A stretch of 64,000 nucleotides of DNA from Hirudo medicinalis (lineage: Eukaryota > Annelida > Clitellata > Hirudinida > Hirudinidae). This document shows positions 1 through 10,400 of this stretch, piece after piece; position 1 is the stretch's first letter; every line of letters begins with the position of its first letter. The position numbers and the translations under genes were made by a program. The DNA lies in the NCBI GenBank assembly GCA_011800805.1, contig MPNW01000278.1, forward strand, positions 76,986-140,985, read 5' to 3'. The notes under the pieces were generated by a model. The model did no database searches. It saw nothing but the letters and a program-made list of their open reading frames with translations, and was not told where the DNA came from.

Positions 1-95
1 ACCTGGATGAGTTTCTTTGGCATAGGATGGCTGGAGACAGGCATTCATGCTTCCAGCGTGCATTGGAACTCATCCGGGAATATTATCCAGTATGA
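1..95 (+). pseudogene. C-terminal remnant of a transposase-like ORF (ISXO2/Merlin type?)
   Basis: An open frame enters from the left edge and stops with TGA at 93-95. Its last residues read DEFLWHRMAGDRHSCFQRAL and then end in a short aromatic tail (YYPV). The pattern of a DEF-hydrophobic-W motif followed by a short helix and an aromatic end resembles the C-terminus of ISXO2-like (Merlin/IS1595) transposases common in invertebrate genomes. Only about 30 codons are visible, so the family call is an inference from a short motif; the rest lies outside the window. Confidence 0.35.
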
Positions 96-105
96 ATCAG
101 TCCTT

Positions 106-142
106 TTAAGGGCTCAAAACAGCCCTTAAAAGGGCTACCCCA
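106..142 (+). other. Inverted repeat / hairpin just after the transposase-like ORF
   Basis: CTTTTAAGGGCT is followed about 6 nt later by AGCCCTTAAAAG, giving a near-perfect 11-12 bp stem. The right half can also fold as a 6-bp stem with a 4-nt loop followed by ACCCC, which loosely resembles a replication-dependent histone 3' stem-loop. The loop does not match that consensus and no histone ORF precedes it, so a role as a transposon end or terminator-like structure is equally possible. Confidence 0.4.
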
Positions 143-165
143 ATTAACGACAGCACTGTTCGCGC

Positions 166-358
166 ATCACGTATTTGTATTTATCCGATCTTTAGATTGC
201 CTTTTTTCATAGTGCCTTATGTGTCCGAACTGGATGTGAAAGCAATTTTTAATTTTACCATAAATATAGAACACCCCAAACCCGAGGACGCTCTCTGGCG
301 GTACAGACTGGGATGCGAACACAACACAATAACGACTGTTGCTAATACTATTTATCAA
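166..358 (+). repeat. Dispersed repeat, copy 1
   Basis: About 190 bp here align, with scattered differences, to the reverse complement of roughly 46010-46205. Shared blocks in the same order include TGTATTTGTATTTATC, a TTATGTGTCCGAAC-like block, a CGCTC..TGGCGGT block, GCGAACAC and ACGACTGTTGCTA. No coding potential is convincing in either copy. The length and dispersal suggest a SINE or a non-autonomous DNA element, but I see no clear terminal repeats or tRNA-like boxes. Confidence 0.6.
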
Positions 359-359
359 T

Positions 360-1870
360 TTTTCTAATTCATTATTTTGTTTTGTTTTATTTGTTTATCT
401 ATTTATAAACTTAAAAAATTTACTTTTAATCATTTAGTGGGCGGAGTTTATTTTGATGGGAGGAGTCCATATTGATTACGGCAGATCCGGCGGTTTTACC
501 GAAAAAGCAAACAAATTCTTCAATTTGCGATAAATTATAGACTTAATACGCACATTTAATGTAAATTAAGTCCAAAAATCGCTCGTAACATTCGGCACGT
601 AAACATCCGACCGTCTTATTATTATTATTATTAATCATTATTTATTCGATTTAAGTCCACATAACTAGGATGATCTGGACGGGAACATAGTAGCTTTGCA
701 AAGTTTTATATACATCTGGACGACAATTACGATGGACTAACGAAAATGAAAACCGTTTGGCGAATTCGCAACTTTTAAGTAATAATAAAAAATGCGCTAA
801 GTAAAACCTACAGGAGTGCCCATTCTGAATTTTAGAATATGTTTTCTTTATAATGTTCTAAATATATGAACAAATAAATCAATAAATAATTTTTTGTATG
901 AGCTTATCTTTAGCCTGGTTCAAAGGTTTTAATTGAAAATATTTTATTTAATAAATAGTCTAAGTAGGTTGCCCAAATAGAGCCTTCAATTACCTTTAAT
1001 TTGATATAAATATTATCCTTCTAGGTGCTGTGGAACCAAACTTACAAGTATGTTTGAGACCCCTGCAATTAAACCATACCTCTCACGTTACATTCACGAA
1101 GAAACTCACGCACAGGCTTCCCAGAGTCAACTTCATTCGGTAGGCGTCTCACAAAATGAGTGCGATATTCCAACTTTAAAGAACTTAATATGCCATTGTC
1201 CAGGAGTGAAATAATGACGTGCACTTAAGTGAGAGATAGATACCAAAAACATTGTTCTTTACCAGCTAAAATAAGTAATATCTTATACTTAAAGGTCCAA
1301 GCTAACGGAGTCACAGTGAGCTCTTGCTTCGGGGGCAAAGTAATTCTGAAACCAATCTAATGAAAGTTCAGTTGTTATCCAACCCTTTTTGTAAATTACA
1401 GGAAAATGTGTCATATCTCTGAAAGCTCTAAACTTTTACCGATGACCAGCAACTTATTCCTGTGCGTTCCTACAGCATTGGAGCAACCCAGCAAAGTAAT
1501 ACTATCTTTTGATGTTTTAAAACCTGTCGGCGACTCTGCATCCTCCGGTTTCAGAGTTCTTCTTGACGTACATTTCCTAAAGAATGCAGTCTCCTTGCGT
1601 TGTAGACCTGGTGAGGACTTAAATTTGTATCACTGACAAACTCGAGCGAACTCGTCAACAAATTTAGCAGCTGATCGTTTTTCAAGAGTTCAACCTTTTC
1701 TGTTATGTACAATGTGCGGTTTTCGCTTTACACCACGAGAAGCACTCCCTTTATACATTGAAACCATGGCTGTGGCTAAAGTGACTTAGTTACAACGATA
1801 AAAGTTGGAAATCAAACAGGAAAAGCTTGCCTGTGTTTACAACTGGCAATAGCGTGTTGATGCAGTAGAT
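360..1870. other. Intergenic, no gene recognised
   Basis: AT-rich sequence with a short ATT trinucleotide run near 618-640. The open frames present are short and show no recognisable domain or splice-connected exon series. Confidence 0.5.
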
Positions 1871-1879
1871 CGTAGCGGC

Positions 1880-2007
1880 AGGTTGAAAATTGAAATTACG
1901 CGATAGCCAAAATTAGTGCCGGAAAATTTTAAATTAGTCTAGCCGAAATTAATGCCGGATTATTGATTGTACCGGATTACTGAATGCCGGATTAGTGAAA
2001 GTCTGTA
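1880..2007. mobile_element. Orphan pogo/Tigger-like terminus (right end)
   Basis: The segment carries three or four spaced copies of a GCCGGATTA-type motif and ends GTCTG followed by TA at 2006-2007. Read on the minus strand it begins TA-CAGACTTTCACTAATCCGG, the CAG-start plus repeated ATCCGG style seen in many pogo/Tigger inverted repeats. The two clear Tigger elements elsewhere in this window also begin CAG next to a TA. No matching opposite end was found nearby, so this is probably a decayed solo end. Confidence 0.35.
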
Positions 2008-2009
2008 AT

Positions 2010-3205
2010 TTGGGTTTCCCCAAAGTCATAAATAGAACTTCAGGAATCCGGAAATTTCAGATATTCATGTTTAGTGGTTAGTGCTAATTATAGCCAGCAT
2101 AGTTTTAAAATCTACTGTTTAACTGAAATTGAGGCTACTGAGAACGACATAAATTTGTAGCTGCAGGTTGTTCCACAATAGATTGTAGTGAAAATTCAGA
2201 AATAACAACCTCTCTCTCATGATGAAAAAAACGCTTACACAAATCCTAACTATTGCTCTTTATCCCAATATAATATAACTTACGCCAAGCATCCTCTTCC
2301 GTGACGCCAAGTTTCGATACATATTTGTAGCGGTTTATGTTCAATTCAGCAGATCCTTCTAAGACAGCCTAGTAAATATGCAAATGACTCATAAACTTTG
2401 CTTGGGGGTTTCCAATAGTTGGAATCTGTTTTCTGGAAGATGGTCTTGTTGACTTATTATAAGTCGAGTGTTGTTATATAAGGGCTTGTCGATAAAGGAT
2501 AGTTTCTTGCTAGTTTGAGGCAGACGGTGACGGAATTTATTTTGACAATTAACTTAATTGTTCGTGTAAGTTAATAGGTTAAACTACGAATTTTGATCAC
2601 AGCTAGGTATGTCTACGTAGAAATTGAATTAATACATGGATAACAAATTAAATTACAAATTTAAGACATAGATAACAATAAGATTTCTTAGATAGCTGTA
2701 GCATTTTCTCGAAATATTGGTGGGTTCGAAACATTCTACAAAAAATTAATGGAAATGGTTTCTAAACTAATTAATAAACTAATTGTTCAACTAATAATTA
2801 TTATGGTAACATTACATGAAAGAATGTGCAGAATGTCAAAACTTTGTAGTTACGTGCAAAATACTTAAATATAAGTTGCATGCATACATTTCAATAAAAT
2901 GTTCTTAAATTATTTTAAATTATTAATGTAAGTCTTCTTGTATGTATACAATAATGTTTAACATAACTACAACATTATTTATGAGAACCATTTACCTGAA
3001 TAAGTTAGTTAAATCTTAAAATTCAAGTAATGACAACAGTATTTCATTGATTTGGTTGATCCATTGTTCCATTAGAACTCACATCTTATTTTTTACTTCA
3101 GACTTTTTTACTATTTTTTTCATTATTTACTTTACTTAGTGATTACTTCATTAATTACAACTTGGCGATGTTTTTAGATATCATCTCAACAAGATTATTA
3201 AGAGT
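2010..3205. other. Upstream region of the Rel gene; no exon assigned
   Basis: AT-rich sequence with no confident coding exon. The true first exon(s) of the Rel/NF-kB gene should lie here, since the first recognised RHD exon begins close to the domain start, but none could be assigned by motif. Confidence 0.4.
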
Positions 3206-3209
3206 AATT

Positions 3210-5848
3210 ATGCATCCCACAGTGGAGATTGTAGAACAACCAATGGCTAAGGGGCAGAGATTCAGGTTTTTAAACAAAATTTATTTTGATGATAACTTCA
3301 TTATTTTCAAGTTTTATTACCTTTTCCACTAACTTTTCAATATAGTTCAATATTTCTATATATTTAAAAGCAAATAAAAGCAGTGATATAATCATGATTA
3401 AGTAACTTCTTTAAGTATTATTTTTCAAAAGATACAAATGTGAAGGTAAAAGTGCAGGAAGTTTGTTTGGCATTAGAAGCACTCAGATTCAAAAATCCTT
3501 CCCTTCAATCAAAGTGATTTATTTTGTTATGTTTACTTTAATAATTTTTATTCTTTTGCTTGAGCTAAAGCAATAATAACCATGCATTAGGTTCACAACC
3601 ACAATGGACCAGCTGCAATTGTGATCTCATGTGTAACAAAGGATCCACCCCATTATCCTCATCCTCACAACCTTGTTGGTCAGGATTGTCAAGATGGGGT
3701 GTGTACACTCAAGGTTAAGAGCTGCAGTAGCATCATATCGTTAGTAACAATTTCAGTTTTTATGCTTAATGAATAAGCATAATTGATAATTGTCATTAAT
3801 TATTTGCAAGGATGACAAATGTGGGAGTCCAGTGTTGCAAGAAGCAGGACATTGATCAACATCTCAAGGAAAGAGAAAATATCAGAGTTGATCCATTTGG
3901 AAGTAAGTCAATATGTGAATGTAACATCATTATCAGTTATAAATTGACACAATTGGTTTTAATATGATAATTTTGTTTTAGATGTAAAAGATATCAGGAA
4001 GGAAGACATTGATCTTGGAGTTGTTCGACTCTGCTTTCAGGTCTTTCTTCCAGATGCCAACAAGAAATTCACTGTTTCCCTTAGGCCGATTGTTTCAGAT
4101 CCTGTCATCGATAAAAGTGAGCTTAAGAAGCATATACTTTTCAGTTTTACTTTGTAACAGATTTTTATTTTTGTGTCAAATGCTTAGAATGATGCAAATC
4201 ACATGAATGAAAGAGCATGAATTGCATAAATTATACTTTTGAGTTAATATTTTATCTCATTTTGGCAACAGAATGCATTCAGGAACTTGTCATATGCAGG
4301 ATGAGCATCACTGGTGGGTCATGCCTTGGAGGGAATGAAATGTTTTTGCTTTGTGAAAAAATCAACAAAGGTGAAGTCCACTTTTCTCCACAAATATTTT
4401 TATAGATATATTATTAATGACCTCTGGCCTAAAAAGATTTATGAAGTTTTAAAATGAAGTCATTGTTTTTAAATGGCTTCAGTCTAATTTGTCAAAGATA
4501 TTGGCACCACATCATAAAATCAGTATAAATGCTAAACATTCATCAGCACTTAAATGGCTTTAACATATTTAACTTTGCATCATAGTAACATTCAATATTG
4601 CTTAACATGTATTATTTCTTTAAATTTAGAAATTAACATTTGTGTTGTAATTAATATACTAGAAAATTAGTCAAACAATGTTTATTCAACAAAGAATAAT
4701 AAACCCAACAAGTTAACATCTTTCAAACAACTCCCGGTTTCAAACATGTGGCCCCTTTTAAAACTATGTTTGATCCATTCTCGCATCATGACTTGATTGG
4801 CCAGCTTATCAGCCAATCATGCTATGGAATGACTGGCCAGTATATCAGCCAATCATGCACCTGCAACAATTTCAATTCCTGGTTTAGATGACATCCAAGT
4901 GAGATTTTATGAAGAGACATCTGATGGTATTGCATGGGAGGATTATGGGATATTCAAACAGTCTGATGTTCATAGGCAGGTAACGAAAATGCTTACCAAT
5001 AAACCCCAAAATTATAATTTATTATTATTAATAAAAAGTGATATCACCCATGATTTAAAGTGTGCCATTGTTCTGAAGACACCTGCTTATAAAACCCAAG
5101 AAATTTCAAGTCCAGTTACAGTTTCAATGCAATTATGGAAGCCCTCTGACAACAGCTGTGGTGAACCGATGCCATTCCAATACATCCCATGCATCAGGGG
5201 TAAGTTTTTAATCCCTGATTTATCCACTAATATCTCTGGTCTTCAAAATTATTTAACTACTTACAAACTTCAACTTGCCAATTTAAAAACATCTCACTAA
5301 GATATATTAACATTTCCATCACTCATATACTCATTTAACTCACTCATATATATTGTTGATATGTTTGTATGTTGTCGTATTTGTATGTTTATGTTGTTGA
5401 TGTGTTTGTCGAAAAGTCTATAAATCCCTTTAGAAATAATTACCACAAAAGGATAATTGTATGCTTTGCAGAGTCACGAGTAGACTCCACACAGCTGGAT
5501 GATGTGGATTGTCATGCGCTTGCTGGATTGTTTGACTTGGAACCTCTCCTAACCTCTCATAACCAAATTGTATCAACGACATCCCTTGGTACACCTGAAT
5601 ATTCCAGTTTAATATCCAACGGCGATGTTGGATCAAGCGATCAAACCATAGTTGTTCATAGGGATCTCCAGCTCTTTAAGTTTTTAAACGAATCTGGTTC
5701 TGCTTTAGGAGAATTTGGAGATCACCAAACTTACGCATTTCACGGTAATGTGCCCGGGTCTTCGCAATTGTATTCTGTCGGGATTACACCAACGAGAAAA
5801 AGACCGATGGATAGCGAGGAGTCATCGAACAAAATAAGGAGAACTTAG
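3210..5848 (+). CDS. Rel/NF-kB family transcription factor (no ankyrin repeats)
   Basis: Sequence-specific transcription factor of the Rel homology family, which dimerises and moves from cytoplasm to nucleus on immune or developmental signals. Exons read as about 3210-3265, 3432-3513, 3591-3713, 3811-3902, 3982-4116, 4272-4370, 4888-4979, 5061-5199 and 5472-5848. The DNA-recognition loop reads [13 protein letters not shown]. Later blocks are [49 protein letters not shown], then the dimerisation domain with [24 protein letters not shown] and AIVLKTPAY, closing with FQYIPCIR. After the Rel domain only about 125 residues remain, with no ankyrin repeats and a basic C-terminus (PTRKRP and KIRRT) that could be the nuclear signal. 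The start codon is uncertain: ATG 3210 is in frame, but an upstream exon is likely. The exon 3/4 join does not keep frame as drawn. Closest relatives by pattern are Dorsal/Rel-type proteins. Confidence 0.9.
4795..4857. repeat. Imperfect tandem duplication with CCAAT boxes in a Rel intron
   Basis: Two ~32-bp units each contain GGCCAG followed by ATCAGCCAATCATG. They sit in the intron before the exon at 4888, about 30 bp from its acceptor. Function unknown. Confidence 0.6.
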
Positions 5849-6045
5849 GTGGTCGAGGAGCCTCTATCATGTACAATCTCTGAAATATGTTTTTATTCAG
5901 AAACAAAATTACATGAATTTATATTTGAAAAATTAATTGGTGGAAGTTTTATCATTTTGTCAGAAAAATTTACAATTATTTAAAAATCTACAAACACATC
6001 TAAAGCCATCTAGCTAGATAGCATACGTAAACATCGCTCGGGAGC

Positions 6046-6399
6046 ATGTCGGCGCAGAGATATAGGAATTTTCTCAAATTGCTCGAAAAATGGCCGGTGG
6101 ATCCTTCAAAATCAGAGGGCAATCGGGACTTAGGACAGCATATAAGAGAAAATGTGTCGAAAGCTTTTAGCAAGGGCGAAATGTCAAGATTGACAGATGA
6201 TTCTACTTGCGATGAAGAGTACGAAGCCCTCAAAAGGATCGCTACAGATTTTCATCGTCACAAATATCTCGTGAAAGAGTACGGTACTGCCTGTCAAATT
6301 AGCCTCGATAATCTCAAGCTCATCAATTCTACTGAAGGTTTAAAGGTCTTGCAGGAACCTCCATCCTTTCTAGAAAGTGTTCGACTTTTTGGAAAGTGA
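6046..6399 (+). CDS. UQCC2: Ubiquinol-cytochrome c reductase complex assembly factor 2
   Basis: A 117-residue intronless ORF. The N-terminus reads MSAQRYRNFLKLLEKWPVD, followed by RDLGQHIRENVSKAF and then HKYLVKEYG, which match the order and spacing of the mitochondrial protein UQCC2 (human about 126-136 aa). UQCC2 acts with UQCC1 in the mitochondrial matrix and inner membrane to support cytochrome b synthesis and complex III assembly. The ATG chosen is the first in frame and aligns with the family start. It lies 197 bp downstream of the Rel stop codon on the same strand. An AATAAA follows at about 6426. All other genes in the window are multi-exonic, so the lack of introns is notable and could reflect retroposition or compaction. 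Confidence 0.88.
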   Translation: MSAQRYRNFLKLLEKWPVDPSKSEGNRDLGQHIRENVSKAFSKGEMSRLTDDSTCDEEYEALKRIATDFHRHKYLVKEYGTACQISLDNLKLINSTEGLKVLQEPPSFLESVRLFGK

Positions 6400-7471
6400 T
6401 TGAAATTAAAAAAACTAAGAGGTATAATAAAATGCTGCGATTTTTGTTTACTAGTTTTTTTGTTAAAATATTTGCAAACAAAATACCCAGTGCTCCTCGA
6501 TAGATTTTGGAGACGATATAAAGAGCTTCTGATGAAGTTTAGTGGTTTAGGTTAGTAAATTAATACAATACCTATGTAGGTCAAGCAGTTTTCTGCTGCT
6601 AAGATTAGATTAGCTTCCATTGTGAAGCTAGGTGATTAGGGTGGTGTACCCACATTGTAGCCTGAGTCCATGCTGCCATCATGAGAGGCAGCAGTTTCAA
6701 CTTTAGACAGTGTCAAAGTATGTTCTGCCAGATTTTATTTGGAAGAGGCTTGGCTATTTGGAATTACATATGGCAAAGTGACATTTGGTGTCTGAGGATC
6801 TTGAGCCCTCAATTTTGAAAGGGGTCAGCTCATATAATATTTTCTGGAGGTGGCTGTGGTGCTTCAGAGGAATATTTCAAATCTGCCTTGAAATCCATTA
6901 TATGATTTAACACCACTACAGGAATTGTTAAACATTCAAGTTGGCTAGTTATTTGTGGTTTTGAATATGGAGCAGGTTCAGTTGCTAGCTTCATTTAGCC
7001 TGTTTAGGAGGCTCTTCCTGCATATTCAAAAAGAACAAAATTAGGTTGAGAAAAAAGTAGAGTTGAAGGGTGGAGGCCAGATTGGAGGCAAATTATGTTG
7101 TTTTATAGTTCTAGCCTATGTTTGCATCTTGCTTAATAGCATTTGTTGTGCAAGTGTATATCAGTGGACTACCGAGTATCTTGTCCATTCCAGTCTGAGC
7201 ATGTATTATTTGAGCAGTAAATGCATATCAATATACCTTAAATTATTTGTCCAGCTCTTCCTCATTAGTTTTCATTTAATCCAACTTCAGACTACCTACC
7301 CTTTGGTCTCACTTGAATATAAAATGACTACAGAATCAATATTTATTGTATTTCTGATCAGATTGAAATTTGACATACAGAAAATAATTCCATTATTTAA
7401 AATTTTATTTCAACACTTAGAATGAAAGGTGGTTAACAAATTGTGTGAAGCCAGCACAGCTGAAGGGGAAG
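6400..7471. other. Intergenic between UQCC2 and VPS52 3' ends
   Basis: Convergent 3' ends. The AATAAA at about 6426-6431 probably serves UQCC2. The 120-codon open frame at 7063-7425 is hydrophobic, of low complexity and has no recognisable domain; I do not call it a gene. Confidence 0.5.
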
Positions 7472-10400
7472 TTAGAAATTTAGTTTGTGTTTCTTGACTT
7501 CCACCATAATGTTGTGGATATTGATCAGCTCACTTCGGATAGGATAGGAAGCAAAGGGCTTCTGGGAGAGAACTTTGTGGAATCTGTGATAGTACTGGAT
7601 TAATTGTGTCAGGCTTCCCTAAAAATATAATTAAAATTTAAAAAAGAACACTACCATCCTGCTGTTGTGCAGCTCAATAATACTATGAAAGTTAAAGATA
7701 ATGTCTCGTGGAAGTTACTTGGAGTATTTGGGTTCCATTCTTGAAGTTTGAAAAGGATCTCATTATTTCTTGATTGATAAGCTCTATGGCCTTCCTCCAG
7801 TCATTATTGAATCCTCTGACTAACTGGATCACTCGCTCTACACAGAAAAGTATTACTGAACTTCAAAATTTGCTGAGCAAAGCCTGGTATTAATCATAAT
7901 TTTTGGTCTTGAGCCAAAAAGATTTAATTAAAATGTAATTACTCAAATATTAGTTAATTAATTTATTAATACTTATATGTTAGATAATGCTTACTGAACT
8001 TCTGCATTAATTATATCACATCAAATTCAGGGGATTTGCAGAAATAAAATCTCACTTTCATTGGCCAAGTTCGAATCAATACCCTCTCTAGTTTCAAAGT
8101 CTTTGACAAAAGTCATGATTCCCCCAAAATATGGGTGGAGTATTTCCTCAATATACTCATGTGTCCTTGACATCATCAGTTCCTTGAAAAACTCACACTC
8201 TCTGGTGTTTTCAGTTGTGCGTTCCTGAATAAAGAATAAATAAATAATGAATAAAGAATAGCCTCAAAATCATAACTAGATTGAAGCTGCAGTCTGGTTA
8301 GTGCTTCACAAGCCATGCTTATATAAGAAACAAATTGATTGATCAATTAATTGATATATCTTCACTGAGGATTGATAAACCAGCTCAACAATAGTTATGT
8401 TGCTCAAGCCATATTTCAATAATTGTACTACATTTTTAGAGAAAAGCATGCAGGCAAGACTGTCAAATTAAATTGTCAAGTAATAAACCATTGTTCCGTT
8501 TGATGATGTCAACGAAAGCCACAATAAATATGTCAATTTAGTCATGTGTTTTAAATCGTGCAATCAATGTTGCTAAAACCCAGCCTGCTAAACAAGAACA
8601 AATACTAACTATGATGACATTGATGATGATGTCATAATTATTAATTAGGAAAATGTGCTGATCTTTTCTGTTGGTGAACACAGATGCCAACTTGGTGAGG
8701 AAATTATCAACTTCAGCTTGTAGTTGAGACATCAAGGTAGACACCTAGGTTTAAAAATAATACAAAACACAGTAAATAACAACAGCAGTTCAAATGCAAG
8801 CACTACTCTAGCAACATTTCAATTTCATATCCTACATTTATTTATTACAATTAATTACAATTACTTCTTATGTTGCTTTTCACTATAATTTGAAATAAAC
8901 TCTTTATGTTACAGCTATTATTTAATAATGAAATATCTAGTTTAGTCTTTATAAAAAAATCAATACCCAATTTTAAGTTGAACAAATCTACTAATTAAAA
9001 TTCTTTTTAAAAATTATTATTAATGTTATTATACATCCAGCTTGGACAAAACTCCTTACTGCATCTGAAGTAAACACATGTTCAGCTTAAAAAATAAAAT
9101 AAAAGTCTAGGCCTTTCACAAATTTCCCAAACAATCAAACATAAAAGTTCATGACACGATTGCTTCCGTCGACCCCTTTTCATCCAGAAATGTAACAATA
9201 CTGGTAATGATGAGTTGATGCGTCTAATTATAATTATGTAGCTTATACTAGCTGCAGTGAACCAAACCCTATCATTTATTGAACCCTCATTCAGTCCCAC
9301 AATGGATGCAGCAAATTCAGCATATCTTCTGGTCATCTGTAGCAAATAATAAAGTGATTATGAAAAATCTAACAGTTTAATAATATATATTGATAATAAC
9401 ATCATTAAATAGAAAAAAAATGCCTTTTAGATCAGAAACAAGTCACAAAGTTTGGTAATTGAAAGTGTAATTGCATACATAGTGCGGTCTGACGTCATAT
9501 TGACCCAATTTCTGAGGGTCACATTCTCTTATGGACTGAATGTTCAATTGCAGAAGATGCAAGAATCGGGGCTCTATAGTTGCTTTGAGGGAATCCCAGT
9601 ACCTGATCATATTTTAAGAAACAGTACTTAATAACCCATGTTTAACACCCATTTTATTTACTTTATTAATATTAATGTTAATATCAGTCAAGCAACAAAC
9701 ATAATTAAACTACTGGTTATGAGTGGTGTCCCTCAAGGTAGCATGATAGGGCCTTTGTGATTTATATAATGTTTATTATGTAGAATGTCACAACTTGCTC
9801 CTATTCATGGATTATGCAAAATAAATCTAGTGTTGGAGGATGAAGAAATGAATGAATTACAAGCTGGCATCAAGAGTATATTAGAATAATTCAAAAGATG
9901 GAAGAAGATAAATTAGGACAGATTTTGCTTGCCGAGGCTGGGGAAGTGGCACTTTATCAATGGATAACCAGCAGATTCAGAGGGAGATGTTTAGAAGGTT
10001 TACGGAGATGATCACTTGATGAGGTCTTGCCACAGCTTAGAGTAAACCAACAGATTTAAAGTTTTAAATTTAACATCATCAGAATGCAGTAGAAAAAAGA
10101 GGATTTAATTTTGGTTTATATGATGTTGTAAAGATTTGTTGAAGTCACTTTGACCAATTTTAATGTACTGGCTAGGCAATGGAACATTACCAAAATTAAA
10201 AAGTCATTACCAATTAAAGGGTCATTGCCAATATAAAACTATTTACATATTTTTTTTTTATAAGGAACTCATTTGAGGTCATTCCATCTGAAATAAGTGA
10301 CTAGTAAGCAATTTATAAACCAGGACTTTAATAATAATGAATATTTTGTAAACATAAACAGAATTAGAATTCTCCCTGAAGTGAGTTAGGGTTACTCCCC

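Noticed and set aside
122..145. Histone mRNA 3' stem-loop
   Set aside because: The stem and ACCCC flank fit loosely, but the loop is wrong and the preceding ORF is not a histone.
7063..7425. 120-codon hydrophobic plus-strand ORF
   Set aside because: AT-rich, no domain, no splice-linked partners, and close to the convergent VPS52 3' end; probably chance.
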